Made by a program: the position numbers and the translations under genes. Shown piece by piece: positions 10,155 to 20,079 of a DNA stretch of 64,000 nt. Under the pieces are notes generated by a model. That model did no database searches, was not told the origin of the DNA, and was given only the letters and a program-made list of their open reading frames with translations. Within the stretch, counting starts at the first letter, position 1. Every line of letters starts with the position of its first letter. Location: positions 53,415,869 through 53,479,868 of the forward strand of contig OX457025.1 of assembly GCA_949752745.1 (NCBI GenBank), in the 5' to 3' direction. The DNA comes from Protula sp. h YS-2021 (Eukaryota > Annelida > Polychaeta > Sabellida > Serpulidae).

Positions 10155-10224
10155 GTTAGTTAGTTATTTGATTGGTTTAACGACACCGCCAACCTGTTGC
10201 AGGTCATATTGTGTCATTCCTGGT
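10155..10224. mobile_element. 70-bp retroposon-like insertion with 12-bp duplication
   Basis: CTGTTAAAATGA occurs at 10143-10154 and again at 10225-10236, flanking exactly 70 bp that fit neither neighbouring gene. The insert has GGTTTAACGACACCGCC, a phrase that looks like a fragment of a dispersed repeat. The duplication copied both the stop of the upstream gene and the ATG of the downstream gene. Confidence 0.75.
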
Positions 10225-10232
10225 CTGTTAAA

Positions 10233-10804
10233 ATGAAACATACTATGAAAATGGTTCTCATTCCTGAATATGAATACAAACTGTTATTAGAAAAGAAAAA
10301 TGATGGCATTAAAACGAAAGTGAATAAACTTTTACGTGGGAAACGAACGCATGAAAAGGTTATGGAAATGTCTCATTGGTCGTCATTTACGAACAAGTCA
10401 GTCACAACAACAACAACGGCAAAAGCCTGTTACGTTATCTGAAAAACCAGAAAAGTTATGTTCAAATCATTTATTTTCAACCTATCTATCATGGAAAAGT
10501 TATACAACTATTAGCAGAACTGAAGAAACATGGTGTAAAATGGACAGATAAGATTGAACTGGTGTTGAAAACGGGCGATATTATAACAAATTCCAACATT
10601 GTTGATTTGACGAAAGAAGCATTGGTGGCGACAAGAAGAAAAGAACGAAGAGAACCGCATGGTTGGCATCCGTTTATCCAGGAAATTGTAGATGCTAATA
10701 TTCCAAAAACAATGTTTAGTAAAAAGATCACTCCTGACGACATTACAACAGAAATGAAACAACGTCAACAAAGACAGTTTCCTGAAGGATGGGAAAATTT
10801 TTAA
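10233..10804 (+). pseudogene. Polinton protein of unknown function, frameshifted
   Basis: The start MKHTMKMVLIPEYEYKLLLE is followed by a charged and Q/N/T-rich segment in which the frame changes (10390-10440). It then continues as LLAELKKHGVKWTDKIELVL, SNIVDLTKEALV and a C-terminal HGWHPFIQEIVDANIP to a TAA at 10802-10804. It sits between the ATPase block and the capsid genes. Proteins starting with an LIPEYEY-like block are frequent at this position in related elements as far as I recall, but I cannot give a function. One or two frameshifts in the low-complexity part mark decay. Confidence 0.6.
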
Positions 10805-10805
10805 C

Positions 10806-11018
10806 ATGGGTGAAAGAGCTATGTTTTTGTCAGGAAACAACAATCATATTCCTGCAAAAATAAGATGCGCAAGTGCTTGTTGTGAAGGAGAAGTAATAGA
10901 CCATGTAGATCATGATGATGACGTGAAAGATTATGAGAAACATCATTTACATACTTGTTCAAATGGCGCGCGCTATCGTGATGTATATAGACATCGTCAA
11001 CGCACATACACCATTTAG
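10806..11018 (+). CDS. Small His/Cys/Asp-rich protein
   Basis: Seventy codons start one base after the upstream TAA (TAACATG). The protein has CASACCEG near residue 23, an aspartate/histidine-rich middle (DHVDHDDDVKDYEKHHLHTC) and a basic tail. The next ATG is only five bases after its stop. Tight packing on both sides supports it as a real gene of the late cluster. No family is recognised, and metal binding is only suggested by composition. Confidence 0.5.
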   Translation: MGERAMFLSGNNNHIPAKIRCASACCEGEVIDHVDHDDDVKDYEKHHLHTCSNGARYRDVYRHRQRTYTI

Positions 11019-11023
11019 TAATC

Positions 11024-11785
11024 ATGGAGTCAACACGCTTTTACATTACTTTGCCTAGCAATGCTAGTATGAACTATTATCCCAACAACAAGGCTTTGAA
11101 TTATCAAATGCGTATGCCTCGAACCATCTATCTGAACGGAAAATATGAAGTGGCTTTAGCTGAAATTCAATATCCACACATATGGAAAACTATGAGACAT
11201 AGAATGGACTATTCTATTCAGTATCGACAACAACCACTGACAGATTGTCCTTGACACAATCACTATTCCTTATGGTTATTACAGAACCATACAACAGATA
11301 TGTAATGTAGTGAATGAAGAAGCGGCTAATTCTATGAATGATGAACTGAAACAAGCTATTCGGATAAAGTATGATAAAATTAGACGGCAAGTTTTTCTTT
11401 TTCTAAATTATACTTTGAAGTGTCATTTTCCGCTGGATTAGCTGAAGTTTCAGGATTTATCCCAGATCAATGGTATACTGAAACATGTACAGCTGATCAT
11501 AAAGCCGACGTGAAACAGGGATTTTATACACTTTATGTGTATTGTAGCATTTGTGAACCACTAGTTGTTGGCGATTATTATGTTCCTTTGCTGCGTTCTG
11601 TTCCCATTCAAGGCCACGATGGTGATATTGTTATGAAAACTTAGGACGAACCTCATTATGTTCCTGTAAACACGTCCAAATTTGACGTGAAAGAAATGAA
11701 TATTAAGGACGACACAGGCCATAATGTCACATTTCACACTGGAAAGGTGATCTGTAAACTTCATTTTCGACCAAAAGTATTATGA
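11024..11785 (+). pseudogene. Minor capsid (penton-like) protein, broken
   Basis: The frame begins MESTRFYITLPSNASMNYYP and holds the family pattern of an N-terminal 'YPNN.A' stretch and EVALAEIQYPH. After a frameshift (near 11250) comes TIPYGYYRTIQQICNVVNEE. After another (near 11400) comes a block with VPIQGHDGDIV, then a TAG at 11642-11644, then PHYVPVN and a final GKVICKLHFRP. These are the conserved blocks of the single-jelly-roll minor capsid protein predicted for Polintons (established for the family by structure prediction; assignment here is by motif). Its TGA (11783-11785) overlaps the next ATG as ATGA. There are two frameshifts and one nonsense codon. Confidence 0.8.
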
Positions 11786-12100
11786 AAGCTTACACACACG
11801 ATCCGTCTGCATATCGCAGCCATTTTCTTCGTAGTGTTGGTGGGGAATTAGCAGGATTCAAAGGAGCGCGAATCCAATATGGCGATGGTATTGGTTCAAT
11901 ACTGGGATCATTGGCTCGTAAAGCTATTCCACCACTTAAGGCTGGGGCTAAGATCATTGCGCCACATCTTAAAAGGCTGCAAAGAATGTCGCGAAAGATG
12001 TTACGGGCCGAGTTGCACAGCATGTGATTGGCGATGTGCTTGAAAAGCGAGTGTAACCGACGAAACGTGCCAGAAGACGAAAAACAGTCAGACGGATAAC
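11782..12100 (+). pseudogene. Virion-core-like basic protein with GIGS-L motif
   Basis: It starts in the ATGA overlap with the minor capsid gene. The N-terminal half leads into a YGDGIGSILGSLARKAIPPL segment and KAGAKIIAPHLK, a glycine/hydrophobic then lysine pattern common to a small protein beside capsid genes in animal Polintons. After a frameshift near 11975 the other frame continues with VAQHVIGDVLEKRV, a stop, and a very basic tail (KRARRRKTVRRI). The amphipathic segment plus basic tail suggest an internal virion or membrane-active protein, by analogy with adenoviral core proteins (inference). Confidence 0.6.
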
Positions 12101-12133
12101 ATCAAAAATATTAAAAAAATATATTTTTTAATC

Positions 12134-13420
12134 ATGTCTCTCATTCATAATCATTCCTGTGAATGTAGTCTTTCTCCACTGGAATGGTTTCATATACCAC
12201 CGACGCAAACTGCTGTAGAGAAAAGTTATAATGTCGACTATCAACCACTCACTACCATTAGAGAAGGCGCTCCAATAGAATTCTACATTCCTGCGAGTAC
12301 AGAAGAATATCTGGATTTAAAGAACAGCAAACTTCATATTATATGTCGCATTGTAGAGGCTGATGGAACAGCCTGTGGTGCAGATGATAAGGTCTCATGC
12401 ATCAATGATTTGTTTAATGGGTTATGGTCTAATATTGAATTGTTTCTGAATGATCGATTGGTATCCCATAGTAACAATACCCATGGTTATACCAGCATTA
12501 TCTCTCATCTCATCCATGATTCGGAAGAAAGTCTCCATTCTGAGCGCTCTATGCGTCTCGTGTATAAGGATACTGCTGGGTCAATGAATAGTTATGAGGT
12601 GAAAAGACCTAATCATGAAAGATATGTATCAGGGTTTCATGTCAATGCTGACGGTGGTAACTTAGCTGAGCAAGGAAATAATCGTTATTTGCATACCCGT
12701 CTCAGCCGTGATTTTATGCTAACAGGTGGTTTAAGGGTAGATTTGTTCGAGCAGGATCATTATCTTCCTAATGGCATCAGTTTAAATTGCGTTTCCATAG
12801 ACAAAAAGATGAATATGTATTGATGGCTGCAAATAATACCCATAAGGTAGAAGTGAAAGAGACATTATTAACCATTCGCAAAGTGAGGGTTAGTCCAGGT
12901 ATTCAGTTAGGACACGCAGATGCATTGATGAAAAGTCCTGCCAAGTTTCTCATCACTAGAAAAGAATGTAAAGTGTTGGCCATTCCAGCAGAATTTCAGT
13001 CTTTTGTGAAAGATAACATCTTTTTGGGTCAATTACCAAAACGTATTGTCATTGGTCTGGTTCATAATTAAGCCTTTGGTGGAATAGCATTGAGAAATCC
13101 ATATGATTTCAAACATTTTGATCTGGACTACATGCAACTGTACACGGATGGTGAACCAGTTCTATCCAAACCTCTAAAGCTTGACATTATATAGAACAAA
13201 TACCTAGACGCTTTTGAAACACTTTACAAATCGTTTGATAGATTGAATGGTGAGAAAGTTCTATCACAAAACGGGAAAATTGGCCTAGAGGTTATGCTTT
13301 ATTTTCGTTCGACTTAACACCTGATTATGATGGTGATGATCATTTTCCCCTGATCAAACATGGGAATTTGCGGCTAGAAATGAATTTTAGCAGGGCTTTG
13401 CAACATACAGTCAAAAGACT
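12134..13420 (+). pseudogene. MCP: Major capsid protein (double jelly-roll), broken
   Basis: The first 229 codons are open (12134-12823). They carry typical blocks: WFHIPPTQTAVE near residue 19, APIEFYIPASTEEYLDL, a VSCINDLFNGLWSNIELFLN block and HGYTSIISHLI. After a frameshift near 12790-12815 the other frame continues RFHRQKDEYVLMA, KVRVSPGIQLGHADAL and GQLPKRIVIGLVHN, then a TAA near 13071, AFGG, NPYDFKHFDLDYMQLYTDG and decayed pieces to about 13.42 kb (LIKHGNLRLEMNFS). These are the signature blocks of the Polinton major capsid protein, predicted to form hexon-like trimers. At least one frameshift and several stops make it non-functional. Confidence 0.85.
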
Positions 13421-13440
13421 TGTTTCAAGGCGTGTTTGCC

Positions 13441-13801
13441 ATGGACCAGTTACAATCTTTAAAACGTGGTGCCTATGTCATCAACACAGACGATCAAGAT
13501 TAACCAGGAGAACATTGGGTGGCAGTGTATATTGACAAAGACCCTGTAGAATATTTTGACTCATGGACTTTTACCTCTAGATGATCGTTTAGAAACGTTT
13601 TTAAGAAATGACTTTATGTATAATTTCATATCATTACAAACGCCAATATCATATTCATGTGTTTTTTATTGCGTATATTATATATTGCATAGAGCTCGAC
13701 ATCAGAGTATGTTTGATATTGTCAATATATTAAAAAGAAAGGATGGCGATTTTATTGTAAAGGATTTTGTATATAGCAATTATAAGCCTTCGTTTTATTA
13801 A
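13441..13801 (+). pseudogene. PRO: Adenain-like cysteine protease, broken
   Basis: From ATG 13441 the frame gives MDQLQSLKRGAYVINTDDQD, an in-frame TAA at 13501-13503, then PGEHWVAVYIDKDPVEYFDS. This carries the catalytic His (EHW) and the downstream acidic region of C5/Ulp-type proteases. A frameshift near 13560 leads to a second part with SYSCVFYCVYYILHRARHQS. The catalytic Cys region normally reads CG.(F/Y)C; here the glycine is valine. The family matures capsid proteins during assembly. The frame ends at TAA 13799-13801. Nonsense codon, frameshift and the G-to-V change all argue against activity. The N terminus may begin slightly upstream. Confidence 0.85.
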
Positions 13802-14283
13802 TGCTGTTGTTCTTGTTGTATTACTTAAGTTATATTAGTTAAGTTGTATTAATTATATTAGTTAAGTTATATTAGCTAAGTTGTTGTTAATTGTTCAAGT
13901 TTGTTAACTAAAACAACCAAGTTTCAAACAACTGTCTTGTTTATTGTGTTATACAAACTCTATTTTACAAACTTTTATTTACAAACTCTATTTACCAACT
14001 CTTAATTACAAACTCTATTTACAAACTCTATTTCCAAAATCTTAATTACAAACTCTATTTACAAACTTTTATTTACAAACTCTATTTACAAACTTTTATT
14101 TAAAAACTCTATTTACAAACTCTTGATTACAAACCCTTTTTACAAACTCTATTTACAAACTCTATTTCCAAACTTTTATTTACAAACTCTATTTACAAAC
14201 TTTTAGTTACAAACTCTATTTACAAACTCTATTTACAAACCTTTATTTACAAACTCTATTTACAAACTTTTATTTACAAAACA
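13802..14283. repeat. Convergent-gene spacer with ~15-bp minisatellite
   Basis: From about 13930 to 14283, TTTACAAACTCTAT-like units alternate with TTTACAAACTTTTA units. The stretch separates the rightward capsid/protease genes from the leftward arm. Just before it are TTAGTTAAGTTATATTAG-like repeats. No spacers are present, so it is not CRISPR. It probably holds the 3' ends of both transcript sets. Confidence 0.85.
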
Positions 14284-14286
14284 CAT

Positions 14287-14565
14287 TCAATACATGTCAC
14301 TGAATGCATTCAATGCATTAATCAATGAATGCCATTCATTACCATCTAAATTAATATATGTATCATAGACATTACATCCAGATCTGTAAATGCTATGAAA
14401 ACTCACATCACCAAACTTTATCACTTTAACAGTTTCATGTTCAGACAGTTTCAGTTCATATCCATCTTCATTCATGTCTATGTCCATCACCCGCATAGGC
14501 TGTGTCAGTTCAACGGATTTGGTTACCCGCTTGAGTTGTATTCCTTCCTCTTGAAATTCAAGCAT
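14287..14565 (-). CDS. PC4-like W-motif protein 3
   Basis: Start chosen at ATG 14565, which overlaps the upstream stop by 8 bp (ATGCTTGA on the minus strand); the longer open frame would overlap that gene entirely. The product is 92 residues: MLEFQEEGIQLKRVTK, an acidic DIDMNEDGYELKLSEHETVK segment, then VKVIKFGDVSFHSI and a C-terminal YINLDGNEWHSLINALNAF. The last block has the spacing of the PC4 'LNPEQWSQL' region, preceded by alternating hydrophobic strands. It is intact, unlike most genes of the element. A single-strand DNA-binding or transcription role is inference. Confidence 0.6.
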   Translation of the reverse strand: MLEFQEEGIQLKRVTKSVELTQPMRVMDIDMNEDGYELKLSEHETVKVIKFGDVSFHSIYRSGCNVYDTYINLDGNEWHSLINALNAFSDMY

Positions 14566-14848
14566 AAGGTTCTTTCCAATCCAATGCTTGTAACAACGCG
14601 TTCCATTCCACTGTGCTGAGGGTGATGATGTCGTAGTGCTCTGTAAGCTCGTCATATTGGTGAAATTGTACAAACACGTCTAGACCGTTCTCAGTCACAC
14701 GCACTTCTCTGTCATTTGAGACTGCTAGGAGAAAGCCAGGTATCCTCAACTTGTCTAGATGATCCTTCAACACAGATTGGCCGTCAAGCCATAGTATGAT
14801 ATGCTTTCCAAAATTTCGTAGCACAATGTCATCACATAAGTTTCTCAT
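14558..14848 (-). CDS. PC4-like W-motif protein 2
   Basis: Ninety-six codons from ATG 14848 (MRNLCDDIVLRNFGKHIILW). The middle is strand-rich, with REVRVTENGLDVFVQFHQYD. The end is HYDIITLSTVEWNALLQALD, matching the W-motif at the end of its downstream neighbour. Its TGA overlaps the next ATG by 8 bp. It is intact. The two genes look like diverged tandem duplicates, and a third lies upstream. Confidence 0.6.
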   Translation of the reverse strand: MRNLCDDIVLRNFGKHIILWLDGQSVLKDHLDKLRIPGFLLAVSNDREVRVTENGLDVFVQFHQYDELTEHYDIITLSTVEWNALLQALDWKEPYA

Positions 14849-14906
14849 ATATGAGAATATATATATGTAATGGGTTTATAATCCAACAAATAGTCTTCCA
14901 TCTCTT

Positions 14907-15239
14907 TCAACAGTTCTCCTTGCCGGTAAAGACGTTTTTATGTTCACAAGACTGGACAACTTCTAAGACTGCGCGCCAGTTCTTGATATCAAAGTTGATT
15001 AAATCTGAATATGGAGTATCTGGCACAACTCCACTATAATCCTCTGGACAATCCTGTAAAAGATTTCTCCAGAATGTCACACGTATGTCAGAATCATGTT
15101 CAACCACTAACACTTCAACTTTATTTCCAAGTCTACGTTTAAACCCAGGTTCAAGCGGTATGTTTTGAAAGTATTTCCACACTTCAGGTTTAAACCGATA
15201 AGCACGTATTATCCGAGAATTTATTATCACTTCATTCAA
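14907..15239 (-). CDS. PC4-like W-motif protein 1 (start uncertain)
   Basis: The open frame starts at a TTG near 15239, with no in-frame ATG ahead. It reads EVIINSRIIRAYRFKPEVWK, a basic KRRLGNKVEVLVVEHDSD stretch and a C-terminal LINFDIKNWRAVLEVVQSC, again the 'L...W..L' pattern. About 110 residues, lying between the polymerase stop and the other two small genes in the same direction. The true start was probably lost or lies in another frame. It is the most diverged of the three, so relatedness is less sure. Confidence 0.5.
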   Translation of the reverse strand: MNEVIINSRIIRAYRFKPEVWKYFQNIPLEPGFKRRLGNKVEVLVVEHDSDIRVTFWRNLLQDCPEDYSGVVPDTPYSDLINFDIKNWRAVLEVVQSCEHKNVFTGKENC

Positions 15240-15259
15240 ATCATTTTTACAGCGAGGTC

Positions 15260-18200
15260 ATGACCGTTTACACTGAGTCATGACTTCGAATGATGTGTCC
15301 TGTAGCCATCGTTTGCGTTTGGTTGAACAAACTGTCTTTATACTGCTTATGTTCCATGCGTCTTTGACACGCGCGAGTGATGCCTTTGGCCGTGCGTTTT
15401 TCTTTCCAACCATACATCACACTGTACATTTTCGGCCGAAGTCCAACAAACTCTTCAATGGGAATGCCTGCAGTCTCTTCTTTCATTTTCCCAAGCACTT
15501 TCGTGTTCACGTTGGAATGCAGGAAATGATCTGACGAATAGTCACTTGTGTCGAACAGGTCAGCATCTTCCTGCATATCCTTGTAGATATATCGTTCGTT
15601 TCTATGTCGTAACATAGACTGTCGGTGTCGCTGAACAACAGCTTGGCGTCGGGATACGTGGTCATGATGTAGTTGTAATGAAAGTGAAACATGAGCACTT
15701 TGCTGAGGTTGAGAATGGTGAAGCCAACTTGAATGGGCTTATCCAGAAGCAGATCCACTTTGCGCAAATGCGCCGCTGTCAAATCTTCGTTGAAAATTTT
15801 GAATTTGTGGAATGAAGGTTTAGCTACAAGTTTCTTGAACCGCTTTTCCTGGTGAACGAGTTCAACATTGATTCGCTTTCTTACATTTTCCATGGTTTTG
15901 CCAAACACAGAGTTGTTCATCAATTTAAAGAAGTCTTTCTCAAACGGGTTCTTGGCCAATTTTCTCTTTTCCGTGTTCAAGGAGATGTATTTTTCCAACC
16001 ATACATCACACTGTACATTTTCGGCCGAAGTCCAACAAACTCTTCAATGGGAATGCCTGCCGTCACATCTTTCATTTTCCCAAGCACTATCCTGTTCACG
16101 TTGGAATGCAGGAAATGATCTGACGAATAGTCACTTGTGTCGAACAGGTCAGCATCTTCCTGCATATCCTTGTAGATAAATCGTTCGTTTCTATGTCGTA
16201 ACATAGACTGTCGGTGTCGCTGAACAACAGCTTAGCGTCGGGATACTTGGTCATGATGTAGTTGTAATGAAAGTGAAACATGAGCACTTTGCTGAGGTCG
16301 AGAATGGTGAAGCCAATTTGATTGGGCTTATCCAGAAGCAGGTCCACTTTGCGCAAATGTACCGCGGTCAAATCTTCGTTGAAAATTTTGAATTTGTGGA
16401 ATGAAGGTTTAGCTACAAGTTTCTTGAACCGCTTTTCCTGGTGAACGAGTTCAACATTGATTCGCTTTCTTACATTTTCCATGGTTTTGCCAAACAAAGA
16501 GTTGTTCATCAATTTAAAGAAGTCTTTCTCAAACGGGTTCTTGGCCAATTTTCTCTTTTCCGTGTTCAAGGAGATGTATTTCTCTAACCATTTGCTCTGT
16601 GCAAACATGATGGCACGATGCTCCTTAGTGACTTTCAATCCCAGTGAGACATATTGTTGTAAATTTCTATAATGAAGCACAAATTTCTTCTTGTCACACA
16701 AGTTGGGAATGAGCTTTTCACTAGGTTTGTCTGTCATATTTAGATCTTTCCGTAGCTTCTGACTATGCTCTGACAATTTTCCCACTTTGATACTTTTCCG
16801 TTCTGGAGCCACTGGGTAATGATTATGACGATCATGAATGGTCTGTGGGTATTCTAAATCCACCTCTAAAATGTACCCTCGTCATCTCGTCATCTTCATC
16901 CACATCCATAGAGTCGACGGATTCTGGCTCGCTCACCCACTTAAATCCACTTTCTGGCATGCTTTGAGACATGCCCAACCATACAAGTTTTTCGCGTCAA
17001 GGTACACCAAGTAGTTGGTTGGTTTCGTGGGATCGTAATCTGCTACATAGGGGTTATTTGCTTTCGCATACTTGTGTGTGATGACAGATATTCCTCCACG
17101 TAGACCTTGTTCAACCATTTGGTACATGTCAATGTCATTGATTAATTGCAACTTCACTTTTGTCGCTTTTAACATCGCATCCCACGACAGTCCTGGCGCT
17201 GTATAGTAGTGAGCAGGATCCAATTCATACGTGTTAAGATATACTTGACGAAAGTTTTCAAACACGTCAGCCAGCAGTAACACATCTCTTTTCAGGTACA
17301 GGTCATGGTATTCACCAAATGTAGTACAGTTGAATGTATCCCACACCTTCTGCGCATGCGCATAATCCTGATCGCTAATGTCCTCTTCACTGAGCAGACT
17401 GTGAAACTTGTCCTTTGACGGCAGTTGTGTTTCAGCAAACTTGGATGGCTCATCCACGTAATCGTAGGGGTACACCCCTTTCTCAGCAGTAAATCTTGTT
17501 GGTCACTATCGTGACTGTGAGACGTCATGCTGTAGAAGTTATCTTTCCCTTCTGCCGCAAGGTTGGATACCAGCTTCTGTAGAGAAGTACTCATGAACTG
17601 ATAACTATCCGTAAATTTCAGATTGCTCATAGTGAATGCAATATATTTCTCAACGGTGTTGGGAATAACTGTAATGGTTTCATTTTTGAACTTTCCAATT
17701 CCTTCCGTGATCAAATGACTGTCATAGCCTCGCAAATTGTAGAAAAACACAGGAATGATAAAAGAATCTTTATCGTCCTGCTTATCCTTTCTAAGTTGGA
17801 ATTGTAAGTTGCATTCATTATGTGCAGCTCCGCAGTATTTGCCATTGATATGGTCATGATCTCTCACACGATCCGCTCCTAGAGGCTCATGACAAATGTA
17901 GCAACCGGTGGCGTTCTTGAAATCCTCTTCATCTTCACGAGTCATCACCATTTCCTTTGGCCGTTGTAAGCCATGCACAATACGATCACGCTCATTCATT
18001 ATATCGTCTAAAGACTTTCACAGCATTATCTCCTCGATACACGACTGGGGCACGTGTGTCATACTGGATAACAACCACATATGCGAAGCTGCTTGGACCA
18101 TGATGCTGATACTTGTATCCTTCGTCATGCTTTTTCGTGAAATATTCAAAGTCCGCATAAATCACAAAAGCTGCTTGCTGTTGTTTGGCTACATTCTTGA

Positions 18201-19398
18201 ACTTGATAAACGGTTTCTTGGGGAATTATAAACGTTGTGCTCCATGCTTGCCACACACTTCACGCTGCTCATCTAAAAGACCTTGTCGCATAAACATGTG
18301 AAGACAGTTGAAGCAATAAAAAGCTACTCCATGATGCTTTGATCGATAAGACATAAGTCTGCTGAAATTTTTGATGAGGCAGTAATATCTTTTCTTGTCA
18401 TTGTTGATCAAAAGTAAATTGATTTCTCTCGAGCTGGTGTTTCGACTCAGTTGTATCTAAATAACTACATCATGTTCATATCCAAACACGTTAACAGACA
18501 CATCATTCTTCTTTTCAAATTTTGGAATGTCCGTAATGGGTGTCGGAAATGTCATGCCTTCCACCTTCAATTCCTTCTCAAATGATGTATAATGATTCAA
18601 ACGCTGTGGGTTGTTCTCATGAGGGCGAAGATGAGTCACTACGGACCATAAGAAGCACTTGTTATCGTAATTCTGAATGTTTAACACAGCCTTTGTATTC
18701 TTCACTTTCTTCGGTAGTGGGATAAAACTGCTTGCTTCCAGTGGTGCTGACGTAGCTGTATGCACTTCAATGTACAATATGTTATCCAACACCCAGCCAG
18801 AACCTTGTCGCTCATGTTCGTCAAACTTGGTAAACAATTCTTTATAGGCTTCTGGCAAGTCCTTCTCGATATCCGCCGGATTGTATGCTGTATATGTTGG
18901 ACTGCTGATAAAGGCATTATCCACTTGTTCTACCATAACACCTTCAGCATTCGGCTTCAGTTTCTTGAAGCGCGCATGCACGACAATGTACTATTTCATT
19001 CTATGGTTTAACGTTTCTAGCAAATGCGTCTTGATCTGACTCTCTTGCTGCCGCATTTCAAGTAGCAAATCTGATCCATCCTCAGGCTCAAACCGTCTTT
19101 CCTGTGCGTTTTCACCAACTCTTCTGCCTCTGCCTACTTGTACTATCTTTTGTTCTTTCGGTACACATGCATGCATCTCAAACGCATCCGAGGATGGAAA
19201 TATCTTAGCCCATTAACAGCAGAGGACTGGATCAGGTCTGTCAGCGCTATTTCGCACCGTCTTTCATCTCTTGACTTTATTCTTCTCAACAAGCTCTTCA
19301 CGAGCACGTTTCAACTTGGCTGGTTTGCATGTATGTGCCACGAACAATTCCAGAGATGGAAATGTCACAACGCAATCATGACAGAAGACTGTTGCCAT
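15260..19398 (-). pseudogene. POLB: Protein-primed DNA polymerase B with N-terminal zinc fingers
   Basis: This is the replicative polymerase of the element. From ATG 19398 the N terminus gives MATVFCHDCVVTFPSLELF then VAHTCK, a C-x2-C...H-x-C finger. A second, damaged finger contains FPSSDAFEMHACVPKEQK (19200-19150). A third, FYCFNCLHMF...C, lies near 18300. Exonuclease motifs follow: YADFEYF (near 18150), FYNLRGYDSHL (near 17730) and YLKRDVLLLADVFENFR (near 17280). Between them is CYICHEPLGADRVRDHDH...C, an HNH-like zinc site. Palm motifs are DAKNLYGWA (near 16980), KLMNNSLFGKT (near 16510) and FSDTDS (near 16215). Breaks include stops at about 19273, 18457 and 18226, frameshifts near 18003, 17480 and 16950, a +2-type frameshift after [13 protein letters not shown], and a 589-bp internal duplication. 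Confidence 0.92.
15403..16580 (-). repeat. 589-bp tandem duplication inside the polymerase palm
   Basis: 15403-15991 and 15992-16580 are near-identical. Each encodes the motif B region (KLMNNS.FGKT), motif C (FSDTDS) and the following [19 protein letters not shown] block. Since 589 is not a multiple of three, the duplication also shifts frame. Both copies carry the same frameshift after CYDIETN, so that lesion is older than the duplication. Junctions share a short TTTC/TTCC homology. Confidence 0.93.
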
Positions 19399-19455
19399 CG
19401 TTGTTGTTGCTGTTGCTAGAATTGAAATGGGTGAAATACACGTTTCACTCTTCCA

Positions 19456-19461
19456 TTTATA
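19456..19461 (-). promoter_or_regulatory. Right-arm TATA box, gene-proximal
   Basis: On the minus strand, TATAAATGG lies about 58 bp upstream of the polymerase ATG at 19398. Its surroundings (GATTACATTGAAGTAG-like sequence on the minus strand) are a second copy of the block at 19565-19680, so the right arm has a duplicated promoter module of about 115 bp. Confidence 0.5.
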
Positions 19462-19574
19462 CTACTTCGATGTAATCAAAATATGGTGTGTAACTTGCTC
19501 AAACTTGTCAAAATTGCTGACTCAGCAGAATTTATCGCTGTTTGACACAGACGAAATGCATGTCTCACTCATGC

Positions 19575-19580
19575 TTTTAT
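19575..19580 (-). promoter_or_regulatory. Right-arm TATA-like box, TIR copy
   Basis: CATAAAAG on the minus strand is at the position equivalent to the TATAAA at 5678 in the left inverted repeat. It is the older, repeat-borne copy of the duplicated module. Confidence 0.4.
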
Positions 19581-20079
19581 GCTACTTCAATGTAATCAAA
19601 ATATGGTTTGTAACTTGTTCAAACTTGTTCAAAAATTGTTAAAATTGCTGACTCAGCAGAATGTATCACTGCTTGATATGAATGTCTCATTTCACAAACA
19701 GTTGTAGAGATGTACAGCTGCACAGCAGAGACATCTGGCGGTGAAGCTTGACGATGGTATTCATCCGCAAAATGGTATTCATCAGCCAACATGGTATTCA
19801 TCCGCGAAATAACACATGGCCACTGTAAAACATAAAACTGAATCAAATAGTGAAATTTTCATTCAAATCAACCAAGTATAACGAAAGTTATCACACTTTT
19901 GTTTACAAAGTTTCAATGATGCTTACAACCACCTATGCAAATAACCTTTTACTGATCTGGCTGTCACTGTTGTTGCAGTTAATATGAGTGGGGAGGTCAT
20001 CCTTATATACCACTCAAACCGCATGAAAAACTCGCCAAACAGCTCTTGTTCTCATCTGACTTGGTAGAATGGTGCTCCT

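Noticed and set aside
12787..13071. Separate gene starting inside the major capsid region
   Set aside because: The frame continues the conserved capsid blocks after a frameshift. It is the second part of the same gene.
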